A stretch of DNA of 64,000 nt, from assembly GCA_022072225.1 (NCBI GenBank), contig JAJVIC010000010.1, positions 408,995-472,994 of the forward strand, given 5' to 3'. Below, one piece after another: positions 24,093 to 33,700 of the stretch. The notes beneath the pieces are model-generated. The model was not told where the DNA came from and made no database searches. It saw nothing but the letters and a program-made list of their open reading frames with translations. The stretch's first letter is position 1, and each line of letters opens with the position of its first letter. The position numbers and the translations under genes were made by a program. The DNA is from Bacteroidia bacterium (GTDB lineage: Bacteria > Bacteroidota > Bacteroidia > SXHM01).

Positions 24093-24731
24093 ATGTTTAT
24101 CGGACATTTTGCATTGGCATTAGCTGCGAAAAAAGCAGATAAAAAACTTTCATTGGGCACAGGTTTTATGGCAGTTCAGTTGCTTGATTTGCTTTGGCCT
24201 CCTTTTCTGCTCATCGGAATTGAAAAAGTAAAAATTGAACCGGGTAATACAGCCTTCACTCCGCTCAATTTTATTCATTATCCTTTTTCACACAGTCTTT
24301 TCAATGCAATAATATGGTCAATGTTGCTGGCAACAATTTATTATTTCATTCGCAAAGAAATGCGAAGTGCGCTAATTGCAGGCTTGCTTGTGTTGAGCCA
24401 CTTTTTTTTAGATTTGCTCACACATCGTCCGGATTTGCCTGTGTTTCCATGGAGCGACTGGAAAGTGGGATTAGGTTTATGGAATAATGTTGCATTAACC
24501 CTGGCAACAGAAGTGGGCTTGTTTGCTGCCGGAATTTATTTTTTTATTTCGAACACGGTACTTGACAAAAAACACAAAATCATTTTCTGGAGTTTGATTG
24601 CATTTCTGCTGGTTGTTTATGTCATGAATGTTTTTGGTCCGCCACCGCCAAGTGAGGAAGCAATATCGTATGCAGGATTTTCATTGTGGCTCCTGGTTGC
24701 ATGGGCATACTGGGCTGACAAATCTGCCTAA
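24093..24731 (+). CDS. YdjM/DUF457-like polytopic membrane protein
   Basis: The 212-aa protein has five or six membrane segments and conserved histidines and acids in the pattern of the 'metal-dependent hydrolase, inner membrane' (DUF457/YdjM) family: MFIGHFALALAAKKAD, HYPFSHSLFNAIIW and LSHFFLDLLTHRPD. The His/Asp sites may bind metal; the physiological substrate is unknown. Its stop overlaps the hemN stop by three bases, an antisense convergent overlap. Confidence 0.7.
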   Translation: MFIGHFALALAAKKADKKLSLGTGFMAVQLLDLLWPPFLLIGIEKVKIEPGNTAFTPLNFIHYPFSHSLFNAIIWSMLLATIYYFIRKEMRSALIAGLLVLSHFFLDLLTHRPDLPVFPWSDWKVGLGLWNNVALTLATEVGLFAAGIYFFISNTVLDKKHKIIFWSLIAFLLVVYVMNVFGPPPPSEEAISYAGFSLWLLVAWAYWADKSA

Positions 24732-26086
24732 ACAGTTTGTGAAAACAACTGCGCTTCCGGTTGACTCCTGTGTAAACGCGCGTCAAAAGCCATACATATA
24801 TTTCGTATAAAATTTTTGCCGGTGGTTGTAACTTTAAGGTTGAACGGAACAATTTTTACAAGCTTGTCATGTTCCGGTTCCTCTAATTGCTCCAATGCAG
24901 AATACAGAGCATGGCACTGTTGATCTTCGCGCTGCCATGATGTTTCGCCTTTGCAGATAATATTCAGTATGTGCTGACGCAGAATTAAATCTTCTGCTGT
25001 GAGCAAATGTCCGCGAAATAGGGGTAATTCTCCCGCATTTATTTTTTCCAGATAACCCTCAACACTTTTTACATTTTGTGCAAATGCAGTCCAGCTATCG
25101 CTGATGGAAGATACTCCCAAACCAACTAACAGACGGGTTTTATCTGAAGTATAGCCCATAAAATTGCGATGCAGTTTTCCTTTTGATGTTGCTTTGAAAA
25201 GCGAATCGGTAGGCAACGCAAAATGATCCATACCAATTTCCAAATAGCCTGCCCATTCAAGCATTTCTCTGCCTTTTTCATAAAGTTTACGCTTGGTAGA
25301 AGGTTCCGGTAAATCACTGTCTGAATAACCGCGCTGTGCAGGTTTTATCCAGGGAACATGGGCGTAGCTGTAAAATGCAATTCGGTCGGGGCGAAGTTCT
25401 TTTACTTTATTGATAGTGTCGGTAATACTTTCAAGGGTTTGGAAAGGCAGTCCGTAAATCAAATCATAATTGACAGAAGTGTAACCTGTTTCACGAGCCA
25501 AACCAGTTATTTTTTTCACCTGTTCAAAACTTTGTATACGGTGAATTGCTTTTTGAACGCGAGGATCAAAATCCTGTATTCCCAGGCTTAAACGCCTGAA
25601 CCCGGCTGCATAAAGTGTTTCAAGGTGTGCTTTGGTTGTGTTGTTGGGATGTGCTTCAAAACTGAGTTGTGCATCTTTTAGCAAATGCCCGGAAGAAATT
25701 ATTCCATCCATTAATGCCGCAAGATTTTCAGGACTGAAAAAAGTGGGAGTCCCTCCACCAAGATGCAGTTCTTTAATGCGAGGTGTTTCCTGAAATATAT
25801 CCAGATACATAGACCACTCTTTCAGTAAAGCATCTATATAAGGGCGTTCTACCGAATGATTAACAGTGATGCGCGTATTGCAGCCGCAATAAGTGCAGAG
25901 GCTTTCGCAAAAGGGCAAATGTATGTAAAGACTTATTCCTTCACTGTCGTTGCTTTGACGAAATGCATCCTGCGCTTGCTCTTTCCAGGTTTCGGCTGCC
26001 AGATTATTTTCCCAATAAGGAACAGTAGGATAACTTGTGTAGCGGGGCCCGGGAACATTGTATTTGCTGATAAGAAGCTTGTTCAT
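24728..26086 (-). CDS. hemN: Oxygen-independent coproporphyrinogen III oxidase
   Basis: The 452-aa radical SAM enzyme has the cluster motif C60-x3-C64-x2-C67 (LPFCESLCTYCGC), the GGGTP motif (LHLGGGTPTFFSP) and the C-terminal HemN domain. It decarboxylates coproporphyrinogen III to protoporphyrinogen IX without oxygen, using SAM. Length and the N-terminal YNVPGPRYTSYPTVP match bacterial HemN rather than HemW. It begins one base after the stop of the upstream gene at 26088, so it may be co-transcribed with the two small genes before it. This suggests haem synthesis at low oxygen. Confidence 0.93.
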   Translation of the reverse strand: MNKLLISKYNVPGPRYTSYPTVPYWENNLAAETWKEQAQDAFRQSNDSEGISLYIHLPFCESLCTYCGCNTRITVNHSVERPYIDALLKEWSMYLDIFQETPRIKELHLGGGTPTFFSPENLAALMDGIISSGHLLKDAQLSFEAHPNNTTKAHLETLYAAGFRRLSLGIQDFDPRVQKAIHRIQSFEQVKKITGLARETGYTSVNYDLIYGLPFQTLESITDTINKVKELRPDRIAFYSYAHVPWIKPAQRGYSDSDLPEPSTKRKLYEKGREMLEWAGYLEIGMDHFALPTDSLFKATSKGKLHRNFMGYTSDKTRLLVGLGVSSISDSWTAFAQNVKSVEGYLEKINAGELPLFRGHLLTAEDLILRQHILNIICKGETSWQREDQQCHALYSALEQLEEPEHDKLVKIVPFNLKVTTTGKNFIRNICMAFDARLHRSQPEAQLFSQTV

Positions 26087-26087
26087 C

Positions 26088-26525
26088 TCAGGCTGCTAAT
26101 TTTTTAACATGGAAATATTCTCTTGCTTTCGCTGCTACCTCTTTTTCGCTCATACGGTCTGCTGCCTCAATTTTAGTGATGGTAATCCTGAGCGAGTTGT
26201 AATTTCTGATTTTTGTTGCCAATTCATCTTTAGCTGAAGCCGGCCCCATAATGTAGACTTCGGAATCTTCACTGATTCTTAAAATTACCTCGAGGTAAAA
26301 TTTTCGCAATAACTCAATCTGACGATTTTCAAAGCCCCTTTCATCCAGAATGAAATGTTTCCCCATCCGAGCCGAATTTTTATTTCTGTCTTCGCCATCT
26401 TCGCGTTCTTTTCCTTCAAATCCCGACTCAACCTGGTAAATTTTCTCTTCGTTTTTTTCGTTAAAATTGATAATTACAGCGTGTTTATGGTCAATCCAAA
26501 TGGCTGTTTTGTTTTTTCTGTTCAT
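26088..26525 (-). CDS. Small protein of eRF1/host-attachment-like type, tentative
   Basis: The start at 26525 (MNRKNKTAIWIDHKHAVIIN) gives 145 aa; an ATG at 26546 would overlap the TerB-like gene. The N-terminal strand with 'xIWIDHKxAxI' and a later YIMGPASAKDELATKIRN recall the eRF1/Pelota domain-2 fold of 'host attachment' or translational-machinery-like proteins. The assignment is from memory and weak. One base separates it from the upstream TerB-like gene and it abuts hemN, so the three form a likely operon. Confidence 0.55.
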   Translation of the reverse strand: MNRKNKTAIWIDHKHAVIINFNEKNEEKIYQVESGFEGKEREDGEDRNKNSARMGKHFILDERGFENRQIELLRKFYLEVILRISEDSEVYIMGPASAKDELATKIRNYNSLRITITKIEAADRMSEKEVAAKAREYFHVKKLAA

Positions 26526-26526
26526 G

Positions 26527-26931
26527 TTACAATACGTATTTATCAAGTTGTAAATCTTTTCTCAATCGTTTGATTATATTTTTTTCTGCGGTGTTTTTTC
26601 CTTTGAATGCATCGGAAATACTGGTTGCCAGATAAAATGCTTGCTCGCGCATTTCAAGGGTTACATAGTTGTTGTGTTCTTTAACAAATGAAATAAATGA
26701 ATCATAAGCCAGATCTGCATCTATATCCATGTCTTCATACGCTTCAAATTCGAATTCTGTATAGAACGCAGCATCTGTTCCAAATTTGTCTGTTTCTTTT
26801 TCAGCAGGTACAAGTTCAGATTTGATGATTCTTTTTAACTCCTGAACCTCGTGTGGATTTATTTTTCCGTCTGCTTTTGCAACAGCATATAATAACTTCC
26901 CTAATTCTTTATAATAGCTTCTTGTAATCAT
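26527..26931 (-). CDS. TerB-like helical protein
   Basis: The preferred start (MITRSYYKELGKLLYAVAKA) gives 134 aa; an alternative at 26964 adds 11 residues. The DGKINPHEVQELKRIIKSEL segment is the acidic metal-binding-type loop and helix of the TerB/DjlA-like family, and the rest is helical. TerB proteins are linked to tellurite resistance and envelope stress, but most chromosomal homologues are uncharacterised. It is first in a probable three-gene unit ending in hemN. Confidence 0.7.
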   Translation of the reverse strand: MITRSYYKELGKLLYAVAKADGKINPHEVQELKRIIKSELVPAEKETDKFGTDAAFYTEFEFEAYEDMDIDADLAYDSFISFVKEHNNYVTLEMREQAFYLATSISDAFKGKNTAEKNIIKRLRKDLQLDKYVL

Positions 26932-26948
26932 GGCTTTGTATTTTTTTA

Positions 26949-26956
26949 CAAAACTA
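26949..26956 (-). promoter_or_regulatory. -7 element before the TerB-like gene
   Basis: On the minus strand this reads TAGTTTTG, a match to TAnnTTTG, 17 bases before the ATG at 26931. No -33 TTG at 19-21 bases was found. If it is used, the start at 26964 would be excluded, which supports 26931. Confidence 0.4.
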
Positions 26957-27038
26957 CAAGGCACGGTTCTTTTGTTTAATGATGTTGGTCATTAAACTAA
27001 ACTGATTTAAGTCAGGAAAATCCGGCTAAGGTTTTTCG

Positions 27039-28451
27039 TCAGAAAATTTTTCCGGGATTTAATATCCCTTTCGGATCAAAAACTTTTTTAATTCCGCGCA
27101 TCAGGTTTAGGTTAACCTCGCTCATGGCAAGTGACATATAAGGTCGTTTGGCAATCCCTATTCCATGTTCACCCGAAAGTGTTCCTCCTAATTCAACCAC
27201 GCGTTTAAATATTTTTGCAATACCTTCGTTTACTTCATTATTCCACCATTCATCACTGAGCTGTTCTTTCATAATGTTGATATGCAGATTGCCATCACCT
27301 GCATGACCGTAACAAACCGAGTTGAAGTTGTATTCTTTTCCAATTTCTTTAATTGAAGTTATCAATGCCGGAAGCGCAGCTCTTGGTACTACTACGTCTT
27401 CAGCTTTTGTCAATGAATATGCATTTACTGCCGGAGATACATTTCTGCGCAGCCGCCACAATTCTTCTTTTTGTTGTGCTGAATCGGCAAAAAGAATTTC
27501 GCCTGTTTCATAATCTGCCAGTGTTGACATAATTTTTTCGGCATCGCGCATCAGCACTTCTTCATCATTGCCATCTAATTCAATAATCAGGTGGGCATTT
27601 ATTCCATCGGGCAATTCAATGTTTACACCTTTGCCTAAATCTTCTAAATAGGCTTTTGTTTTTACAATGGCTTCGCGTTCTACAAACTCCATTCCCGAAG
27701 GGTTTACACCTGCCATGTAAACAGCAGTTATTCCGCGACAGGCTTCTTCAGAGGTAGAAAACGGAACCAGTAACGTAACATCTTTTTGCGGCAAAGGCCG
27801 AAGTTTAAAAACAATTTTAGTGATGATGCCAAGCGTTCCTTCGCTGCCGCACATGAGTTGTGTAAGGTTGTAACCGGTTGAATTTTTTAGAACATTGGCC
27901 GCAGTTTTTATTATTTCTCCGGTTGGCAAAACTACTTCCATGTTCAGCACATAGTCGCGTGTTACGCCATATTTTACCGCTTTTGGACCACCTGCATTTT
28001 CGGCTAAATTTCCTCCAAGAAAACAGGTTCCCCTGCTGCTTGGGTCGGGCGGATAAAACAGGCCTTTTTCTTTTACCGCGTTTTGAAAAACTTCGGTAAT
28101 AACACCGGGTTCAACAGTTGCCTGCAAATTGCGTTCGTCAATTTCAATAATCTTATTTAATCGTTCGGTTGAAAGAACAACACCTGCTGCAATGGGCAAA
28201 GCGCCACCGCTTAAACCGGTTCCGCCACCGCGGGGTGTAACAGCAATAAATGCTTCGTTGCAGATTTTCATTACTTGCGAAATCTCTTCTGCATTGGCCG
28301 GTTTAATAACTACTTCAGGAATAAATTTATGGTCTTCTGTTTCGTCTGAGGCATTAATATCGAGTGTTTCGGTATCAATAAAAACAAATTCGCTGCCTGC
28401 AATTTTTTTGAATTGTTCAAGCAGTTCGGGTGTTACTTTAGTATAGTTCAT
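27039..28451 (-). CDS. FAD-linked oxidase, GlcD / D-lactate dehydrogenase type
   Basis: The 470-aa flavoprotein has an FAD-binding type 4 domain (AVTPRGGGTGLSGGALP, PPDPSSRGTCFLGGNLAENA) and a C-terminal FAD-oxidase domain (CYGHAGDGNLHINI, SGEHGIGIAKRPYM). The family oxidises 2-hydroxy acids such as glycolate or D-lactate to 2-oxo acids and passes electrons to quinone or another carrier. No GlcE or GlcF partner lies nearby, so a stand-alone D-lactate or D-2-hydroxyacid dehydrogenase is favoured over glycolate oxidase. Confidence 0.88.
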   Translation of the reverse strand: MNYTKVTPELLEQFKKIAGSEFVFIDTETLDINASDETEDHKFIPEVVIKPANAEEISQVMKICNEAFIAVTPRGGGTGLSGGALPIAAGVVLSTERLNKIIEIDERNLQATVEPGVITEVFQNAVKEKGLFYPPDPSSRGTCFLGGNLAENAGGPKAVKYGVTRDYVLNMEVVLPTGEIIKTAANVLKNSTGYNLTQLMCGSEGTLGIITKIVFKLRPLPQKDVTLLVPFSTSEEACRGITAVYMAGVNPSGMEFVEREAIVKTKAYLEDLGKGVNIELPDGINAHLIIELDGNDEEVLMRDAEKIMSTLADYETGEILFADSAQQKEELWRLRRNVSPAVNAYSLTKAEDVVVPRAALPALITSIKEIGKEYNFNSVCYGHAGDGNLHINIMKEQLSDEWWNNEVNEGIAKIFKRVVELGGTLSGEHGIGIAKRPYMSLAMSEVNLNLMRGIKKVFDPKGILNPGKIF

Positions 28452-28536
28452 GTAATGAAAATAGGCAGAACAAACATGGTGATTTCATTAATGATAATTT
28501 AGTTTTTGGCAATATTATTTTCAACTCAATTGTGTT

Positions 28537-28578
28537 AAAACAAAAAGACCTGCGCATTTGCGCAGGTCTTTTTGTTTT
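28537..28578 (-). terminator. Rho-independent terminator of the M43 protease gene
   Basis: A perfect 20-bp stem (arm AAAACAAAAAGACCTGCGCA) closes on a two-base loop and ends in a T tract in either direction. It lies 17 bases after the M43 protease stop (minus strand) and upstream of the GlcD-like gene, so it separates the two. Confidence 0.9.
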
Positions 28579-28594
28579 AATCGATACGAATACA

Positions 28595-30505
28595 CTATTT
28601 CGCAATCATCAGTTTTTCAACTATACGGCTTTCGTTTCCTGAAATTTCAACGAAATAAAGTCCTTTCGCGAAATTGGTTACATCAATGCTGAAATAGTTA
28701 TCGCCTGTTTCAATGGCTTTTTGCTGAACCATTTCTGTTTTGCCCATCAGGTCAAAAATTCTAACGGTAACCGATTCTTCGTTCAGAGAGAAGTAATTCA
28801 ATGTTAAATTATCGGCAGCAGGATTTGGATAAAGCATAAGTGTGTTTTCAACCATTTCTTCTGCACCGGCTGCATCCTCATCCAGTCTGAAACCCGAATA
28901 AGAATTTCTGTTTGTTTCAGCTTTCAGCGTGTAGGTTGAGTTGCTTTGTGCTCCGCTGTTACCATATATTTTCACATAGTAAGTTCCCACCGGTGCGCTG
29001 TTGTAAATAAAGCCTTCATCAGCCGTTCCTGCGTTTGCAGATGTTCCAAGCAATGTTCCTGCTGAGTTATACAATTGCATGTCGTAGTTGGCAGGTAATG
29101 CTTTTATGGTAACACGGATGTTGCGTTTTGAACTCGAGTTTGAAAATTTAAACCAGTCAACATCTGTTGTTCCGCAAACTTTAGGATAGTAGCTTGAACC
29201 AACTGAAATGCTGCGTGCAGCCGACTGTGTTTCGTTTGCTTCGTAGCTGTCGTTAGTGCAGGTTACAGGTGATTGAGTGGTGAAGTTTGCAGATGCAGTA
29301 AATGCACTTGTAGTTGAAGCACAAACGGTCTGCACCTGGAATTCATAAGCTGTTCCAACAGTTAAGCCCGAAACAGCAAGTGATGTTGCAGTTGTGGACG
29401 CGCTGGTCCATGTGCTGCCAGCTGTTGGTTTGTATTGAACATTATAGCTAACGGCATTTTGTCCTGCGCTCCAGCTGAGTGTTGCAGATGTTTGTGTTAC
29501 GTTGCTTGCTGCAAGGCCTGAGGCAACTCCACATGCATTTGGGTCAAGGGGAACACATCCTTGTGAGGTGGTTATGCTCTGTCTAGCTCCGCCAGGTGCG
29601 AAAATGGCGCTCATTCTTGTTTTCTGTCCCTGAGTAAACATATACATACAGGCATCATAAGTATAATCCATGTAGTTCATGGTCATTTCCACAGGAGTTC
29701 CGCTGCAAGTGCTGTAATGCGGATATGAAGGGCAGCCTCCGTTTGAAGTGTTATGTGTTGGTGTATCGTTAACCAAATCGCTTCCGCAGGTAGCGTCTCC
29801 CCAGATGTGGCGAAGGTTAAGCCAGTGACCAACTTCATGTGTTGCTGTTCTTCCTCCGTTGTAGTTGGTGGCTGTTCCGCCCGGTAATGATGAGTAGAGA
29901 ACTACAACACCATCGGTAGCGGCAGCACCGCCCGGAAACTGCGCATAACCCAATAAACCGCTTCCAAGATTGCAAACCCATAAATTCAGGTATGATGAAG
30001 CAGGCCATGCATCTTTACCGCCTTGCGAAGTATATTTTACATAGTCGTTTGACGAGAAAGAAGTACGTGTTGTTGAAGTGCGGGTGATACCGTTGGTTGG
30101 ATTTCCGTTAGGGTCGCGTTGTGCCAGACAAAAATTGATTTCGCAATCGGCAACTACTCCCGCAAAAATTGAAGGCGTGTTGGTAACATCAGCATTTAAT
30201 GCACGAAAATCAGCATTCAGAACATCAATCTGTGCCTGAATCATTGCATCCGAAACGTTTTGAGCACTGGTGTTGTAAACAACGTGAACCACTACAGGAA
30301 TGTTAATAACGGTACGCTCTCCGTTTCCATTTTCACGAACCCATTCTTCCGTAAAACGTTCAATGTTTTCCATGCGCTGATGCAGACCTAAGTCTTGTTG
30401 CAACTGCGTTTCAAGATATTCCATTGTGCCGCAATTCCTTTGGGCATAAAGGTTTCCGGTCATAAGTGTAAAGAAACCGGCTGCTAAGAGTATCAGTTTT
30501 TTCAT
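28595..30505 (-). CDS. Secreted M43 (pappalysin-type) metalloprotease with T9SS sorting domain
   Basis: From the ATG at 30505 (MKKLILLAAGFFTLMTGNLY) the product is 636 aa; earlier in-frame ATGs would precede the signal peptide. The catalytic motif is H223-E-V-G-H227-x5-H233 (HEVGHWLNLRHIWGD) with a Met-turn region MTMNYMDYTYDACM, typical of M43B cytophagalysins. A fibronectin type III domain, a PPC-type beta domain (about 450-550) and a T9SS type A sorting domain follow (LYPNPAADNLTLNY, FAKGLYFVEIS). It is probably secreted and cell-surface attached, and degrades protein. Confidence 0.92.
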   Translation of the reverse strand: MKKLILLAAGFFTLMTGNLYAQRNCGTMEYLETQLQQDLGLHQRMENIERFTEEWVRENGNGERTVINIPVVVHVVYNTSAQNVSDAMIQAQIDVLNADFRALNADVTNTPSIFAGVVADCEINFCLAQRDPNGNPTNGITRTSTTRTSFSSNDYVKYTSQGGKDAWPASSYLNLWVCNLGSGLLGYAQFPGGAAATDGVVVLYSSLPGGTATNYNGGRTATHEVGHWLNLRHIWGDATCGSDLVNDTPTHNTSNGGCPSYPHYSTCSGTPVEMTMNYMDYTYDACMYMFTQGQKTRMSAIFAPGGARQSITTSQGCVPLDPNACGVASGLAASNVTQTSATLSWSAGQNAVSYNVQYKPTAGSTWTSASTTATSLAVSGLTVGTAYEFQVQTVCASTTSAFTASANFTTQSPVTCTNDSYEANETQSAARSISVGSSYYPKVCGTTDVDWFKFSNSSSKRNIRVTIKALPANYDMQLYNSAGTLLGTSANAGTADEGFIYNSAPVGTYYVKIYGNSGAQSNSTYTLKAETNRNSYSGFRLDEDAAGAEEMVENTLMLYPNPAADNLTLNYFSLNEESVTVRIFDLMGKTEMVQQKAIETGDNYFSIDVTNFAKGLYFVEISGNESRIVEKLMIAK

Positions 30506-30720
30506 AGGTAGAGTTAGTTTTAATTTTTTCGAAAGGTAACTCAAATATCTGTTTGATATAATTAATTCGGTTATTGAAATAAAACACAATCTGAGCGTCC
30601 TTAATTGGTCTGTGAGTTAATTTTTAATGGATTATTTTTTGTATTTCAAAGATTTGTTTTGATTTTTATTTCAAGTCTTTAAAACTTTTCAACATCTATC
30701 ATTTCAACTACCCGATAACT

Positions 30721-30728
30721 TATTTTTG
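30721..30728 (+). promoter_or_regulatory. -7 element for dnaE
   Basis: TATTTTTG matches TAnnTTTG, 31 bases before the dnaE ATG. It is the best candidate in the 254-base divergent gap between the M43 gene and dnaE. No -33 TTG at standard spacing was seen. Confidence 0.4.
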
Positions 30729-30759
30729 CTGATAAGTTTTTCCCTCCTAATTTTTTCTC

Positions 30760-33700
30760 ATGCCTGTCTTCTCGCACCTCCATGTCCATACTCAGTTTTC
30801 ACTACTTGACGGGGCAGCCAATATTTCATCGCTGTATAAAAAAGCGATAGCCAATGAAATGCCTGCTCTCGCAATAACGGATCACGGAAACATGTTTGGA
30901 GCTTTTAAGTTTGTGGCAGAGGCTCAGAAATATAATACGCCCGATAATCCGAACAAAATAAAACCGATAGTAGGATGCGAGTTTTATTTGGTTGATGACC
31001 GCCACCGCAGGCAGTTTACAAAGGATGACAAAGATGTACGTTATCATCAGCTGATGCTGGCGAAAAATGCAGAAGGTTATAAAAATCTGATAAAACTTTG
31101 TTCGCTTGGTTACATGGAAGGCTTGTATGGAAAGTATCCGCGCATCGACAAAGAATTAGTTTTGAAATATCATAAAGGTTTGATAGCAACTACCTGCTGC
31201 CTTGCAGCAGAGGTTCCGCGAACCATATTAAGAAAAGGAGAAGCGGAAGCTGAAAAGGTATTTAAATGGTGGCTCGATTTATTTGGTGAAGATTATTATG
31301 TAGAGTTGCAGCGTCATGCTATTCCCGAGCAAATGACCGTAAATGAAGTGCTGCTCAAATTTGCCAGAAAATATAATGTAAAGATTATTGCTTCAAATGA
31401 TTCGCATTACGTAGATCAGAAAGATTCCAATGCGCACGATATTCTTTTGTGTATAAACACCGGTGAAAAGCAAAGCACACCATCGGCAAAAGATTTTGGT
31501 GATGATGACACTTCAGGTGCAAAAGGCAAGCGTTTTGCTTTTTTTAACGACCAGTTTTATTTCAAAGGCACAACAGAAATGAATCAGTTGTTCAGCGATT
31601 TGCCCGAGGCAATTGATAACACCAATGAAATAGTCGGAAAAATTGAAACGCTGAAACTGAAGCAGGATATTATGCTTCCGAATTTTCCTATTCCTCAGGA
31701 ATTTCAAATTCATACAGAAGCCGAAAAGGTTGATGAAAAAACAACATTGCCTGCCGACACTTTAAATCAATGGGAGTACCTGCGTCATCTTACCTTTGTT
31801 GGCGCAAAAAAACGCTATGGTGACATTTCGCCCGAAGTTGAAGAGCGCCTCAATTTTGAATTGTTTACAATTAAGACAATGGGATTTGCGGGCTACTTCC
31901 TCATTGTTGCCGATTTTATCAATCATGGAAAAGATATTGGTGTTTTTGTTGGCCCGGGGCGTGGTTCGGCTGCCGGTTCAGTTGTTGCCTATTGCATTGG
32001 TATTACCAATATTGACCCGATAAAATACAATCTGCTGTTCGAGCGTTTTCTGAATCCCGACCGCAAATCAATGCCCGATATTGATACCGACTTTGATGAT
32101 GAAGGCCGTCAGAAAGTAATTGATTACGTAGTTGACAAGTACGGCAAAAATCAGGTGGCACAAATTGTTACCTATGGTACTATGGCAGCCAAAATGAGTA
32201 TCAAAGATGTAGCGCGCGTGCTGGATATTCCTTTACAGGACGCGAACGCTCTGGCAAAACTTGTTCCGGAGAAACCCGGTATAGAACTTAATCGATTGAT
32301 ACTGGCTCCGCTTACAGGCGAAAAAAGCCTGAAAGAGAAAGAGAATCTTTCAGCCGATGAAATGGAAGGCGTAAACAAACTGCGCGACATTTATAATGGA
32401 ACCGGTGAATTGACAAATGTTTTGAAAGAGGCCGTTATTCTTGAAGGTTCGGTGCGTGGCACCGGAATTCACGCTGCCGGAATTATCATAGCTCCCAAGG
32501 ATTTGACTGAAATTATTCCGGTTGCCACTTCTAAAGAAACGGAGTTGCTGATTACGCAATTTGAAGGAAAGGTAATTGAAGATTCGGGTGTAATTAAAAT
32601 GGATTTTCTGGGTCTGAAAACCCTGACCATTTTGCGCGATGCGCTTATTATGATAAAACAAAATCACGGAGTGGATATTGATTTGGATACTATTCCGCTT
32701 GACGATAAAAAAACATTTGAGCTTTATCAGCGTGGCGAAACCAACGGAACATTCCAGTTTGAGTCGCCCGGAATGCAAAAACATTTAAAAGATTTAAAGC
32801 CCGATAAGTTTGAAGACTTGATAGCCATGAATGCCCTCTATCGTCCGGGGCCGATTGAGTACATCCCGAATTTTATTGCGCGTAAAAACGGCAAGGAAAA
32901 AGTAAGTTACGACTTGCCCGAGATGGAAGAGTTCTTGCAGGAAACATACGGTATAACTGTTTATCAGGAGCAGGTGATGTTGCTTTCTCAAAAGTTGGCA
33001 GGCTTTACCAAAGGCGATGCCGATGTGCTTCGCAAAGCGATGGGTAAAAAAGATAAAGCTACGCTCGACAAAATGAAAAGCAAATTCATTGAAGGCGTTA
33101 AGAAAAACAGTTTGGATGAAACAGTTTGTGAAAAAGTATGGAAAGACTGGGAAGCATTCGCGCAATACGCTTTCAATAAATCGCACTCCACCTGCTATGC
33201 TTTTGTGGCTTTTCAAACGGCATACCTCAAAGCGCACTATCCTGCAGAGTATATGGCTTCGGTGCTTACACACAATCTGAGCAATATTGATAAGGTTACC
33301 TTCTTTATGGAAGAATCCAAGCGCATGGGAATTCCGGTTCTTGGTCCGGATATTAATGAGTCGGAATATCGTTTTGCGGTAAATAAAAGCGGACAAATCC
33401 GCTTTGGTTTAGGCGCAGTAAAAGGCGTTGGCGAAGCAGCTGTAGCTGCCATTGTAGAAGAGCGCAAAGCAAATGGCCCGTTTAAAAGTATTTTTGATTT
33501 AGTGCGAAGAATTAACCTGCGTACAGCCAATAAAAAAACCTTTGAAAGTTTGGTTTATGGCGGAGGATTTGACTCTTTCGGTTTGCACCGAGCTAATTAT
33601 TTTGCTACCGAAGGCGATGGAAATTCTTTTCTTGAAAAGGCCATGCGCTATGGCGCAGCCAGTCAGGATGCAAAAAACAGTTCTCAGGTTTCGCTCTTTG

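Noticed and set aside
32794..33396. 200-aa minus-strand frame opposite dnaE
   Set aside because: It lies wholly inside the conserved polymerase core on the other strand.
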